Below are positions 1 to 7,708 of a DNA stretch of 64,000 nucleotides, in pieces. The stretch is from DATKJY01 sp964540105 (GTDB lineage: Bacteria > Zixibacteria > MSB-5A5 > GN15 > FEB-12): contig CAZILL010000001.1 in NCBI GenBank assembly GCA_964540105.1, forward strand, positions 620,001 to 684,000. The letters run 5' to 3'. Every line of letters begins with the position of its first letter. The stretch's first letter is position 1. A model generated the notes under the pieces. That model was not told where the DNA came from, ran no database searches, and was given only the letters and a program-made list of their open reading frames with translations. Both the position numbers and the translations under genes were made by a program.

Positions 1-851
1 TGAATATCCTCAATGGCGGGAAACACGCCGACAACAATGTCGATCTACAGGAATTCATGATCATGCCTGTCGGCGCCAAGCGGTTCTCGCAGGCGCTCCA
101 GATGGGGGCGGAGGTGTTCGGACACCTGAAGAGAGTCCTCAAGCAGAAGGGACTGAACACCTCGGTCGGGGACGAAGGCGGTTTTGCGCCGGACCTGAAG
201 TCAAACGAGGAGGCGCTGGAAGTCATCATGCTCGCCATCGGAAACTCGGGATACAAGGCGGGCAAGGACATTCTGCTGGCGCTCGATCCCGCCTCGACCG
301 AATTCTATGACGCCAAGACCAAGAAGTATCACCTCAAGGCTGAGGGGAAGAAATTCTCGTCCGATCAGATGATTGACTATTACTCTGCCTTGTGCAAGAA
401 GTACCCAATTATATCAATTGAGGATGGACTTTCCGAAGACGACTGGGATGGCTGGGAGAAGATGACGGCCACTCTTGGGTCGAAGGTTCAGATCGTTGGG
501 GACGATCTCTATGTCACCAATCCGAAGCGACTCGCCAAGGGGATCAAGAACAGATCTTCCAACTCAATCCTGATCAAGCTCAACCAGATCGGCACCCTCA
601 CCGAGACGCTCGACGCCATCCAGATGGCTCAGAAGGCCAGTTTCACGGCAGTTGTCTCCCACCGCTCCGGCGAAACCGAGGATGCTACTATTGCCGATGT
701 GGTGGTTGCCGCCAACGCTGGGCAGATCAAAACCGGATCAGTCTGTCGCACCGATCGAATTGCCAAGTATAACCAGTTGCTTCGAATAGAAGAGACGCTC
801 GGAGAAAACGCGCTCTTTCCGGGGAAGGATGCCTTCTACAATCTGAAGTAA
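1..851 (+). CDS. eno: Enolase, C-terminal two thirds (5' end outside window)
   Basis: Phosphopyruvate hydratase, the cytosolic glycolytic enzyme converting 2-phosphoglycerate to phosphoenolpyruvate. The reading frame is open from base 3 and covers about 282 of the usual ~425 residues. Visible are the substrate-loop block NGGKHADNNVDLQEFMIMP (first residues of the fragment), the VGDEGGFAPDL block with the catalytic Glu, and the Mg-binding Asp/Glu/Asp in LALDPA, SIEDGL and VGDDLYVTN. The catalytic Lys is in ILIKLNQIGT, followed by SHRSGETED and the final IKTGS...RTDRIAKYNQLLRIEE block. All key residues of the family are present, so it should be active. The next gene (MarC family) converges on it. 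The upstream start and promoter lie outside the window. Confidence 0.98.
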   Translation, partial: NILNGGKHADNNVDLQEFMIMPVGAKRFSQALQMGAEVFGHLKRVLKQKGLNTSVGDEGGFAPDLKSNEEALEVIMLAIGNSGYKAGKDILLALDPASTEFYDAKTKKYHLKAEGKKFSSDQMIDYYSALCKKYPIISIEDGLSEDDWDGWEKMTATLGSKVQIVGDDLYVTNPKRLAKGIKNRSSNSILIKLNQIGTLTETLDAIQMAQKASFTAVVSHRSGETEDATIADVVVAANAGQIKTGSVCRTDRIAKYNQLLRIEETLGENALFPGKDAFYNLK

Positions 852-933
852 TCGAATATTGCTCAGAGAGCTGACGTGCTATGAAGGAGCCTTACTGCGT
901 TCCGCGGTCGAGCTCCTGTGCTGAACACGCTGC

Positions 934-1563
934 TTACTTCAATCCGGGAAGCAATTCAAGAAGGCCGGTGGCGATGAACTCGACCGCGATTGCGACCAGC
1001 AGGAGTCCCATCAGTCGCGTAAAGTTATTCAGCCCGGTCCTGCCAAGCTTTCGGCTGAGCGGTATTGATAACCTCAGGCAGACCCAGACCATCAGGGAGA
1101 CGATCAGAATCGACGACAAGAGAGTCAGCCTGGACTGCCAGCTCTCGTCGCGGTGCGCGTAAATGATGATGGTCGTGATCGCCGCCGGCCCTGCGAGCAG
1201 CGGGACAGCCAGCGGGACAATCGCCACATTCTGTTTGTGCTCAGCCTCGCGAGCCTCTTCGGGCGTCTGCTTGGCCAGGCTGAGTTTGGCGTTGAGCATA
1301 GAGATCGCCAGGAGGAGAATCAGGATACCCCCGCCCACCTGAAACGAGGCCACCCTGATGCCAAAGAAGTGCAGAACCGCCTCTCCGACGAGACAAGAGA
1401 TCATCAAGACAACACAGGCCGAGATCGCCGCAACGCGCGCAGTGTGCGAGCGTTCTGACTCGCTCTGATCTGAAGTCAGGCTGACGAATACCGGGATTGC
1501 TCCAAGCGGATCGACAATGACAATGATTGCGGTCAGTATTTCCAGATAATCGTGCCACTGCAT
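934..1563 (-). CDS. MarC/NAAT-family integral membrane protein
   Basis: A 209-residue protein with about six hydrophobic segments, the standard length for the MarC (UPF0056) family. The N-terminal VDPLGAIPVFVSLT block and the mid-protein VPLAVPLLAGPAAITTII block are the two signature Pro/Gly-rich repeats of the family. Family members sit in the inner membrane. The old link to multiple antibiotic resistance is not generally supported, and some members transport neutral amino acids, so the substrate cannot be named here. The start ATG follows an AGGA about 9 nt upstream. The gene is divergent from the ftsB-like gene, with 156 nt between the starts, and convergent with enolase. Confidence 0.9.
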   Translation of the reverse strand: MQWHDYLEILTAIIVIVDPLGAIPVFVSLTSDQSESERSHTARVAAISACVVLMISCLVGEAVLHFFGIRVASFQVGGGILILLLAISMLNAKLSLAKQTPEEAREAEHKQNVAIVPLAVPLLAGPAAITTIIIYAHRDESWQSRLTLLSSILIVSLMVWVCLRLSIPLSRKLGRTGLNNFTRLMGLLLVAIAVEFIATGLLELLPGLK

Positions 1564-1719
1564 AATCGCGTATCCTGTCCGAGCAAATTGCCGCGTGCAT
1601 CCTACGTCGAAGAGAACGGAAAGACAAGTTTATGTTTTCGAGGGCATTCTGTCTCTGATTTGCACGGTCGCGGCATATTTATATTGTGCAGCGGTTTTGC
1701 GCCCATATATCTTCAAGGC

Positions 1720-2082
1720 ATGCCTCGACGAGTCCGTCAGAAACCGTCACTTCTGGCCCCGGCCAGTGATCTCATCAAGCGATTATCCGGCGAGAACGCC
1801 CGGCTGCGTCGCCGGCTCGTCTTCGCGGGTTATTGCGGCGTCGCCCTCTTTTTTGCGTATTCCGTTGCCAGCGATACCTACGGCGTTCCCAGAATTCTCC
1901 GGCTCGAGATGGAGAAGCGGGTGCTATCCGACGCCAACAGGCGCCAGACGGCTCAGCTCATCGATAATATTCGTGAGCGCAACCTGCTCTTGAACGACCG
2001 CAACTATATAGAACTCATCGCTCGCACTAAGTACCACATGGCCTATCCCAACGAGACGATCTATCGCTATCGCGGCCGCTGA
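1720..2082 (+). CDS. FtsB/DivIC-like septum formation initiator
   Basis: A 120-residue bitopic membrane protein. It has a basic N-terminus, one transmembrane helix (about residues 35-55, around VFAGYCGVALFFAYS), then a heptad-like region (LEMEKRVLSDANRRQTAQLIDNI) and a C-terminal IARTKYHMAYPNETIYRYR block. This is the FtsB/DivIC layout, in which the C-terminal 'E-IAR-ky-m--p-E-iy' motif is typical. Such proteins join FtsL and FtsQ/DivIB in the divisome. The ATG at 1720 was chosen because upstream codons of the same frame do not look coding. Gene order eno / ftsB-like is common in bacteria. The gene is 3 nt from recO and probably cotranscribed with it and glyS. Confidence 0.8.
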   Translation: MPRRVRQKPSLLAPASDLIKRLSGENARLRRRLVFAGYCGVALFFAYSVASDTYGVPRILRLEMEKRVLSDANRRQTAQLIDNIRERNLLLNDRNYIELIARTKYHMAYPNETIYRYRGR

Positions 2083-2085
2083 CCA

Positions 2086-2907
2086 ATGTCGCTCAAGACA
2101 TCTGAAGCCGTTATCCTCAGGACCTTCAATTGGTCTGAATCATCACGTACCGTAGTCTTCTTCTCGCGCGACTTTGGGAAGCTCCCCTTGATTGATAAGG
2201 GGGGGAGGCGGTTCAATTCCAAACGGGGTAAGCTGATGCCGTTCGCCCGGATGGAAATCACATTCTACGATTCCGAAAAAGAAACGAACGGCTATCTCTC
2301 GGACAGCGACCTGATCGAGGCCTACCTGTTTGACAAGGATGGCGCCCTCGGGCGACTCGCCTACGGTTCCGGAGCCTGTGAACTGCTCTACCTCCTGCTC
2401 CCTGATGAAGAACCGCAACCGGCGCTGTACACCTACGTCATCTCGTTCTTCCAGTATGTCAACACGGCTGACAAGCATGCCCTTCCATCACTCTTTCTGA
2501 CCTTCTTCCTCCGGCTACTGTCACAGCTCGGATATCATCCGTCGCTGTCGTACTGTACCGGATGTGGTCGGCCGCCCGAAGAGAACAACGCCGTCGATCA
2601 GATCCTCCTTTCCCCCAAGCGGGGTGGAATTGTGTGTCGAGCTTGCCAAACGGCGGGCGAACGGTATATTCCGCTTTCTGTCGACGGCTTTGCAGCGCTA
2701 CTGAGACTGCAGACGTCATCGCTCGATGAAGCGACGCGACGGCCGATAAGATACGTAGACGCGGCAGCACTGATAGGCGCGCTGGCGAAGTTCCTGTCGT
2801 ACCAGGCCGAAGTGAATTCGGACCTCAAGTCGCTTGAGTTCCTGGAGAAGTTGAGAACAAGTCAATTGAACACGGAGAGAGATAGTCATGGGCGCGAAAA
2901 AAGTTGA
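2086..2907 (+). CDS. recO: DNA repair protein RecO
   Basis: A 273-residue RecO. The N-terminal OB-fold begins SLKTSEAVILRTFNWSESSRTVVFFSRDFG, typical of the family, and a helical domain follows. A four-Cys zinc site (CTGCG at about residues 157-161 and CRACQ at about 186-190) is the common bacterial arrangement. RecO binds ssDNA/SSB and, with RecR, loads RecA at gaps. The start lies 3 nt after the ftsB-like stop. The 3' end overlaps the glycyl-tRNA synthetase start by 20 nt, which suggests one operon. The C-terminal ~35 residues are charged and variable, as in many homologues. Confidence 0.93.
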   Translation: MSLKTSEAVILRTFNWSESSRTVVFFSRDFGKLPLIDKGGRRFNSKRGKLMPFARMEITFYDSEKETNGYLSDSDLIEAYLFDKDGALGRLAYGSGACELLYLLLPDEEPQPALYTYVISFFQYVNTADKHALPSLFLTFFLRLLSQLGYHPSLSYCTGCGRPPEENNAVDQILLSPKRGGIVCRACQTAGERYIPLSVDGFAALLRLQTSSLDEATRRPIRYVDAAALIGALAKFLSYQAEVNSDLKSLEFLEKLRTSQLNTERDSHGREKS

Positions 2908-4225
2908 TGATGTTATGGACAAGATCGTATCGCTCTGCAAGCGCCGAGGATACGTGTACCCGTCGTCTGAAATATACGGCGGTCTCGGATCCTGCTGGGA
3001 CTACGGCCCGCTCGGTGCGGAACTGAAGCGAAATCTCAAGACGTTCTGGTGGAATGCCATGACGAATCGGCGCGATGACATCGAAGGTCTCGACGCCGCG
3101 ATCCTGATGCATCCTCAGGTCTGGCACACATCGGGGCATGTGGCCGAATTCACCGATCCGCTGGTCGACTGCAAGACGTGCAAAGCCCGCTTCCGGGCCG
3201 ACAAACTGGCCGAAGCTCGATGCCCCATGAAACCATCGAAGTCTCCGCTCGAATGCGGGGGGGAGTTGACCGAGGCCCGCAAGTTCAATCTCATGTTCAA
3301 GACTTTTATGGGACCGGTCGAAGACGAATCAGCGACCATTTATATGCGCCCGGAGACAGCCCAGGGAATCTATGTAAATTTCCTGAACGTCAAGAACTCA
3401 TCGCGCCAGAAGATTCCGTTTGGAATCGCTCAGATCGGTAAGGCGTTTCGCAACGAGATCACGCCCGGCAATTTCATCTTTCGCACCCGCGAGTTTGAGC
3501 AGATGGAAATGCAATTCTTTATCCATCCAACCGAAGATGACCAGTGGTTTGAATACTGGCGCGAGCAGCGTTGGAACTGGTATCGGGAACTCGGCATAAA
3601 CATGAATAAACTGCGCTGGCACCAGCATGGCGACGGAGAACTGGCGCATTACGCGAAGGCCGCCTATGATATCGAGTACGAGTATCCTTTCGGCTGGCAG
3701 GAACTGGAAGGGATTCATAATCGCACCGACTTTGATCTTGGGCGGCACATGAATGCCACTGGAAAGGATCTGCGGTACTTCGACGAACGCTTTACCGAGA
3801 AGTTTGTGCCGTACATCATTGAGACTTCAGCCGGGTGCGACCGCACCCTGTTAACGACATTAGTCGACGCCTACGATGAAGTCGAGATCAAGGGGGAGCC
3901 GAGAGTGTTCCTGCGCTTATCGCCGAAGATTGCCCCGATCAAGGCGGCGATATTCCCCCTGGTCAACAAGGAAGGGATGCCGGAGTACGCGACGAACATC
4001 TTCCATGAGCTCAAGAAGAAATTCAAGGTCTTCTACGACGATTCCGGCGCGGTCGGACGACGCTATGCCCGTATGGATGAAGCGGGTTGCCCGTTCTGCA
4101 TCACCATTGATGGTCAGACTCTGCAGGACAACACCATGACGGTTCGAGATCGGGACAGCATGGAACAATCCCGCAAGAGCGTGGCGGAGATCATCACGTT
4201 TCTGGATCTGAAGGTGAACGGATAG
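2888..4225 (+). CDS. glyS: Glycyl-tRNA synthetase (dimeric, single-chain type)
   Basis: Class II aminoacyl-tRNA synthetase charging tRNA-Gly, of the alpha2 type found in Gram-positives, archaea and many candidate phyla rather than the alpha/beta type. Its 445 residues are a normal length. It begins MDKIVSLCKRRGYVYPSSEIYGG...DYGPLG (class signature 1 region). It carries a CKTCK...C zinc-type insertion and motif 2 in FRNEITPGNFIFRTREFEQME. Motif 3 lies in ETSAGCDRTLLTTL, and the C-terminal anticodon-binding domain starts near IAPIKAAIFPL. The ATG is preceded by GAGAGA. It overlaps recO by 20 nt and converges with a small gene. Confidence 0.97.
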   Translation: MGAKKVDDVMDKIVSLCKRRGYVYPSSEIYGGLGSCWDYGPLGAELKRNLKTFWWNAMTNRRDDIEGLDAAILMHPQVWHTSGHVAEFTDPLVDCKTCKARFRADKLAEARCPMKPSKSPLECGGELTEARKFNLMFKTFMGPVEDESATIYMRPETAQGIYVNFLNVKNSSRQKIPFGIAQIGKAFRNEITPGNFIFRTREFEQMEMQFFIHPTEDDQWFEYWREQRWNWYRELGINMNKLRWHQHGDGELAHYAKAAYDIEYEYPFGWQELEGIHNRTDFDLGRHMNATGKDLRYFDERFTEKFVPYIIETSAGCDRTLLTTLVDAYDEVEIKGEPRVFLRLSPKIAPIKAAIFPLVNKEGMPEYATNIFHELKKKFKVFYDDSGAVGRRYARMDEAGCPFCITIDGQTLQDNTMTVRDRDSMEQSRKSVAEIITFLDLKVNG

Positions 4226-4239
4226 GGTTGTCGAAGGGG

Positions 4240-4497
4240 CTACATGCCCCAGAGCTGCTCTTCGAGCGCACGCCCGATATCGGAAAGGTTGGGATACATC
4301 TGGCCGGCCTGACTACGCGGCGCGGAACGCCGATCAGCAAGAGTGCACCCATTGATGATGATCGTTGGCGATAGCACCGGCTGTTCGGATTCGATGATAC
4401 TGGCCAGAATCCCCCGTTCCTCGATGAACTGCTCCACAAAGTGCCGAGCTTCAGCCTGCCGAGGATCCTTTTTCGAGTAAATCAGACCTATTTCCAT
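4240..4497 (-). CDS. Small thioredoxin-fold-like protein lacking CxxC
   Basis: An 85-residue protein of unknown function. It begins with a beta strand (EIGLIYS), then a helix (KDPRQAEARHFVEQFIEERG), a strand, and a strand led by a proline (SPTIIINGCTL) that resembles the cis-Pro strand of thioredoxin/glutaredoxin folds. It ends in a helix (DIGRALEEQLWG). No CxxC active site is present: only a single Cys follows the cis-Pro strand, so a redox role is not supported. It converges on glyS with 14 nt between the stops. The family assignment is an inference from the strand/helix pattern only. The gene could be specific to this lineage. Confidence 0.55.
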   Translation of the reverse strand: MEIGLIYSKKDPRQAEARHFVEQFIEERGILASIIESEQPVLSPTIIINGCTLADRRSAPRSQAGQMYPNLSDIGRALEEQLWGM

Positions 4498-4881
4498 GGT
4501 TAACCCGCGAATACTCCCTGAACAGCCATACCTGAGTCATCGAACTTTCCAACGCTGAACTTAACGACTTTTATACGAATTCCGCTGCGATTCTGTTCGA
4601 TTTTTTGGCTGTTCGATTGACAATTTCGCTCAAGAAACGAAATTCCCACAAACAGGGCCGACAATACCCGAACCGTGAATTCTAATCGAATTCCAAGTTG
4701 ACTTCGAGTCCCGCACGACCTACTAACACCCAGGGACTTCGCACTCGACACCTGCACTCTGAGAGGATAATGGCAATCGTGATTCCCGTTGTCGGGAAGG
4801 TGGCAGAGTTATGTTCTGATCGAAGTGAATTGCGGTAGTTTCTGAATCAATCCAAACAAGATGACAACTCTTTCGTCATAG
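4498..4881. other. Intergenic region, 384 bp
   Basis: It lies between the divergent small Trx-like gene and the secreted protein at 4882. The only structure seen is a short inverted repeat at 4783-4798 (TTCCCG / CGGGAA, 4-nt loop). A TTGACA near 4617 has no convincing -10. Open frames on the minus strand here look non-coding (arginine/serine-rich, no homology recognised). Confidence 0.5.
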
Positions 4882-5769
4882 ATGAAAGGGAACAGAAACG
4901 AAGGGAGAAGGTATGAAGATCAAGGAGACTATGTGCGAAACCATGTTAGGTTCTTGAGCGCCCTATTGTGGTGCGTGGGTCTGGTTCTCGCGTGGAGCCG
5001 CGCGGAAAGTACCAAACCTCGGATGTCACCATTTGATATTGAGTTCGACACGGTTTCGTCGGTTTCAGCAACAGGGGAAGTGAAAGTGCGGCTAACCATT
5101 ATGACTGTGGATGGGCCCGGTCAAGCCGGGATGACGATTCGTCCTGTTGGCAACATCCTTGTGGGTCGACCGCTGCAGGACTCGATGGACTTCACTAAGA
5201 ACGGAAAGTACGTATCGGAGTTCATGGTGACGATCCCCCCCAATGACACCGTCGGGATGGAATTGAAAGTGGGAGCCGGGCACTGGCCGTCCGGAGCGCT
5301 CTATTTTGTCACCACGTCCAACCCGACAAAGGTGTTCAAATGTCATCCGAAGTTTGACCCGCCGCAGCCGCCGATTGAATCCTGGTTTCCAGGTAACTTT
5401 GATACAAGACAGGAACTCCGAACCAATGAGCAGCCGTACGTGCGACGTCCGGTGGATACCACTATGCTCACCATCTCTGTCTTCGACTCGTCGCTTGCTC
5501 GACTACGCGAGTCTCAGGAGCGCAGGCGGCGAGACTCCATTCTGGAAGCGATCAAGAAGAAGCCGCTTCCGTTCGGCCATAAGCGGATCCCGAGGGACAA
5601 TCCGCCGACAATGCTCGACTCCACGAAGTTGAAGAAACCGCAGGGTAGCCTGATTCCAGGCCCGAAACTGGTCGACTCGATCTATGTGTTGGATCCCACC
5701 AAAGCTTCTCCTGATCTGGTTACTGTTTTCAGCGACGACTTCAGCGGATCCACTCTGGGTTCATGGTAA
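4882..5769 (+). CDS. Secreted protein of unknown function, probably disrupted at both ends
   Basis: The frame encodes a hydrophobic export segment (VRFLSALLWCVGLVLAWSRAES, about residues 22-43), then a beta-rich region (FDIEFDTVSSVSATGEVKVRLTI...) and a basic, proline-rich stretch. It ends VFSDDFSGSTLGSW followed by TAA. A DDFSG...W motif normally opens a ~200-residue concanavalin-like (LamG/DUF1349) domain, so the protein seems to stop just as such a domain begins. The start is also odd. There is no ribosome-binding site before 4882, whereas a strong one (AGGGAG at 4902-4907) precedes ATG 4913 in another frame. That frame would give MKIKETMCETML and join the export segment after a one-base shift. 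Function is not recognised. Best regarded as a truncated or frame-shifted gene, or as carrying assembly errors. Confidence 0.5.
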   Translation: MKGNRNEGRRYEDQGDYVRNHVRFLSALLWCVGLVLAWSRAESTKPRMSPFDIEFDTVSSVSATGEVKVRLTIMTVDGPGQAGMTIRPVGNILVGRPLQDSMDFTKNGKYVSEFMVTIPPNDTVGMELKVGAGHWPSGALYFVTTSNPTKVFKCHPKFDPPQPPIESWFPGNFDTRQELRTNEQPYVRRPVDTTMLTISVFDSSLARLRESQERRRRDSILEAIKKKPLPFGHKRIPRDNPPTMLDSTKLKKPQGSLIPGPKLVDSIYVLDPTKASPDLVTVFSDDFSGSTLGSW

Positions 5770-5817
5770 GTGTATCGACACGCTGAAACAGATTAGCTGG
5801 TAACAAGGTAGGTTCAA

Positions 5818-6714
5818 ATGAGTTATTTTAGAGTACTTTCGATAATTGTAGCAGTCTCATGCCTGCTCGCGGTATCTCCGTGTTTGTACGCACAGGAACA
5901 TCGATGGGACATAGAGGTTACGTTAACCAAGAATCAATATGTTCAACATGAGCCGATCTGGCTCGACATTACAATCACCAATGCGGCCTCTGATACGCAG
6001 AGAACTGACGGTTTGTCGGCACCCAATCACCGCCAGTTTCTTAGCGACCTGAAAGATAGCTCAGGACTCAGCCTGAGGTATACTGGCGTGCATTTCGACT
6101 TTGCACCCTCTCCCGGCGAATTATTACTAAATCAGGGAGAACAGGACTACGGTAGTTTCGATGTTTTGAGGCTATTTGGGATTGCCGATCCAGACTCCGG
6201 GAGTTTCTTGATGAGCACAAGATTTCCGTATATTCCCAGCGGTTCTTATACGGTTCAGGTTTATTACGAAGATGCAGCCTCCGTGGAACTCCCTTTCCTC
6301 GTGGTTGAGCCATCCGGTGAGGCGAAAGAGATGCTTAACCTGATCAAGCAGGCAAACGCGGACTGGAAGCAACACAACCTCTCTGCCACGAGCTTGAAGT
6401 TTAGGGAAGCTGTTGATAGATTTCCCGATGGTCCGTACGCGGCAACGTGCTATTACCTTTCTATGTTGTTCTCCGAGCAGGTGTGGCGTAATTCGGATAC
6501 AATCGTTAGAACAAATATGATGAGGGCCATACTCACGAAGTATCCCAACTCGGGGGATGCACGTGACTGGATTAGAGCAATTGCGCGAGGGATAGACTCT
6601 CAAGCAGAGAAGAAGTTTCTTGATGAGTTAGCCGAAGCCTATCCCAATACCCGCTGTGCGAAGTACGTCGAGGTAGTGCAGGAACGACTGGACAGTCAGA
6701 AGGCAGGTGAGTGA
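5818..6714 (+). CDS. Secreted protein with Ig-like and TPR-like regions, unknown function
   Basis: A 298-residue protein with a clear signal peptide (residues 1-25, IIVAVSCLLAVSPCLYAQ). The N-terminal half is beta-rich with the pattern of a bacterial Ig-like/intracellular-proteinase-inhibitor-type domain (VTLTKNQYVQHEPIWLDITITNAA, later IPSGSYTVQVYYED). The C-terminal half from about residue 165 is helical and TPR-like (LKFREAVDRFPDGPYAATCYYLSMLF, then FLDELAEAYPNTRCAKYVE). This layout recurs in secreted proteins of FCB bacteria, but no specific function is known to me. The gene lies 48 nt after the broken gene at 4882 and may have been cotranscribed with it. GC content is lower than in the neighbours. 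Confidence 0.7.
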   Translation: MSYFRVLSIIVAVSCLLAVSPCLYAQEHRWDIEVTLTKNQYVQHEPIWLDITITNAASDTQRTDGLSAPNHRQFLSDLKDSSGLSLRYTGVHFDFAPSPGELLLNQGEQDYGSFDVLRLFGIADPDSGSFLMSTRFPYIPSGSYTVQVYYEDAASVELPFLVVEPSGEAKEMLNLIKQANADWKQHNLSATSLKFREAVDRFPDGPYAATCYYLSMLFSEQVWRNSDTIVRTNMMRAILTKYPNSGDARDWIRAIARGIDSQAEKKFLDELAEAYPNTRCAKYVEVVQERLDSQKAGE

Positions 6715-6803
6715 TGAGAACTCCATTTCACGTGTTGTTAGTAGGTGACCTTCCCCCTCTTGTAACCCGCGTCAGTTCACCTTCTTTGAAGTAGCGACAG
6801 GTT

Positions 6804-6870
6804 TCCCTGTTGAACAGGGACGAGATCCTTGCTGAAACAAGGGCAGGCCTGACGCAACATTTGAACGTCA
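6804..6870. repeat. Structured intergenic repeat, copy A
   Basis: It contains the hairpin CCCTG-TTGAA-CAGGG followed by GACGAGAT (6804-6826), a second hairpin CCTTG-CTGAAA-CAAGG followed by GCAGGC (6827-6848), and GACGCAACATTT (6851-6862). The same blocks, in a different order, occur at 24079-24149. Block 6804-6826 matches 24104-24126 at all but one base. No ORF explains the conservation. Confidence 0.65.
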
Positions 6871-6960
6871 ACGTCTTGGCAGCAGGCCATGCTCCAGACA
6901 GAACCGCTAGCCGGCCTGCCGCCACGGAGTGACTCCCGCCGCAAAATCTGTTAGAACGAT

Positions 6961-6989
6961 TTGACAATCCATGTTCGCTCCAGTATCCT
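6961..6989 (+). promoter_or_regulatory. Predicted sigma70-type promoter of sodB
   Basis: TTGACA at 6961-6966, a 17-nt spacer, and TATCCT at 6984-6989, about 60 nt before the superoxide dismutase start. The -35 is a perfect consensus match and the -10 matches 4 of 6. Confidence 0.65.
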
Positions 6990-7051
6990 AATCTGTCGCA
7001 CTAACAAGTCAAGACGCAGTATCGAAAGATAGACTGAATGAAAGGACTTTT

Positions 7052-7633
7052 ATGATCCACCAACTTCCTGAATTGCCGTACCCCAAAGGGGCGCTCGCGC
7101 CGGTCATTTCGGAAGAGACCCTGAATTTCCACTATGGAAAGCATCATCAGGCTTACGTCAACAACCTGAACAAGCTGATCGTCGGGACCGAGTTTGAGAA
7201 TGCCCCGCTCGAGCAGATTGTCAAGAAGGGCAGCGGCGGGATTTTCAACAACGCCGCTCAGATATGGAACCACTCGTTCTACTGGAACTGCCTATCCCCG
7301 AACGGGGGAGGTGAGCCCACGGCTGAAGTCGGGTCGGCTGTATCAAGGGCTTTTGGATCCTATGCGGAATTCCGCAAGCTCTTCACCCAGACAGCGGTCA
7401 CTCTCTTTGGGTCGGGATGGGCCTGGTTAGTAAAGAATACCGATGGCTCGCTCGGGATCGAAGGAACCCCAAACGCCGGAAATCCTCTGACATCTGGCAA
7501 GACGCCGCTGCTCACCTGCGACGTCTGGGAGCATGCGTACTATATTGACTATCGGAATGCGCGACCGGATTATGTCGAAGCGTTTTGGAAACTGGTGAAC
7601 TGGGTAGCGGTCGAGAAGAACTTCAAGGCATAG
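7052..7633 (+). CDS. sodB: Superoxide dismutase, Fe type
   Basis: A 193-residue Fe/Mn-family superoxide dismutase that dismutates superoxide in the cytosol (no signal peptide). All four metal ligands are visible: His in FHYGKHHQAYV (about residue 27), His in QIWNHSFYWNCL (about 75), and Asp/His in TCDVWEHAYYIDY (about 158 and 162). The AAQIWNHSFYWNCL block with Ala-Ala-Gln, and the later FGSGWAWLV, follow the Fe-SodB pattern. Metal preference from sequence is only suggestive. A good promoter lies 60 nt upstream. It converges with a second, more divergent superoxide dismutase; a hairpin separates the two 3' ends. Confidence 0.96.
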   Translation: MIHQLPELPYPKGALAPVISEETLNFHYGKHHQAYVNNLNKLIVGTEFENAPLEQIVKKGSGGIFNNAAQIWNHSFYWNCLSPNGGGEPTAEVGSAVSRAFGSYAEFRKLFTQTAVTLFGSGWAWLVKNTDGSLGIEGTPNAGNPLTSGKTPLLTCDVWEHAYYIDYRNARPDYVEAFWKLVNWVAVEKNFKA

Positions 7634-7660
7634 AGCAATTCAGAGTCGGAGAGAGAGCAC

Positions 7661-7682
7661 GGCCGACTGTAAACAGCCGGCC
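7661..7682. terminator. Hairpin between two convergent sod genes
   Basis: Inverted repeat GGCCG-a-CTG-TAAA-CAG-c-CGGCC: nine base pairs with one mismatch and a tetraloop. There is no T tract on either side, so it is a possible bidirectional terminator or 3' stabiliser rather than a classic intrinsic terminator. Confidence 0.45.
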
Positions 7683-7708
7683 GCTGGTCCCGATCGGGAT
7701 GGCCCCGT

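Larger units (their letters stand above)
6715..7051. other. Intergenic region, 337 bp, with structured repeat and sod promoter
   Basis: No convincing gene. It contains a copy of a structured repeat (about 6804-6870, listed separately) and a good sigma70-type promoter for the downstream superoxide dismutase (6961-6989, listed separately). Confidence 0.6.

Noticed and set aside
881..1162. Plus-strand open frame opposite the MarC gene
   Set aside because: Antisense to a well-supported conserved membrane protein gene; Arg/Ser-rich shadow.
4500..4757. Minus-strand open frame of 85 codons
   Set aside because: No ribosome-binding site, no protein-like pattern; treated as intergenic.
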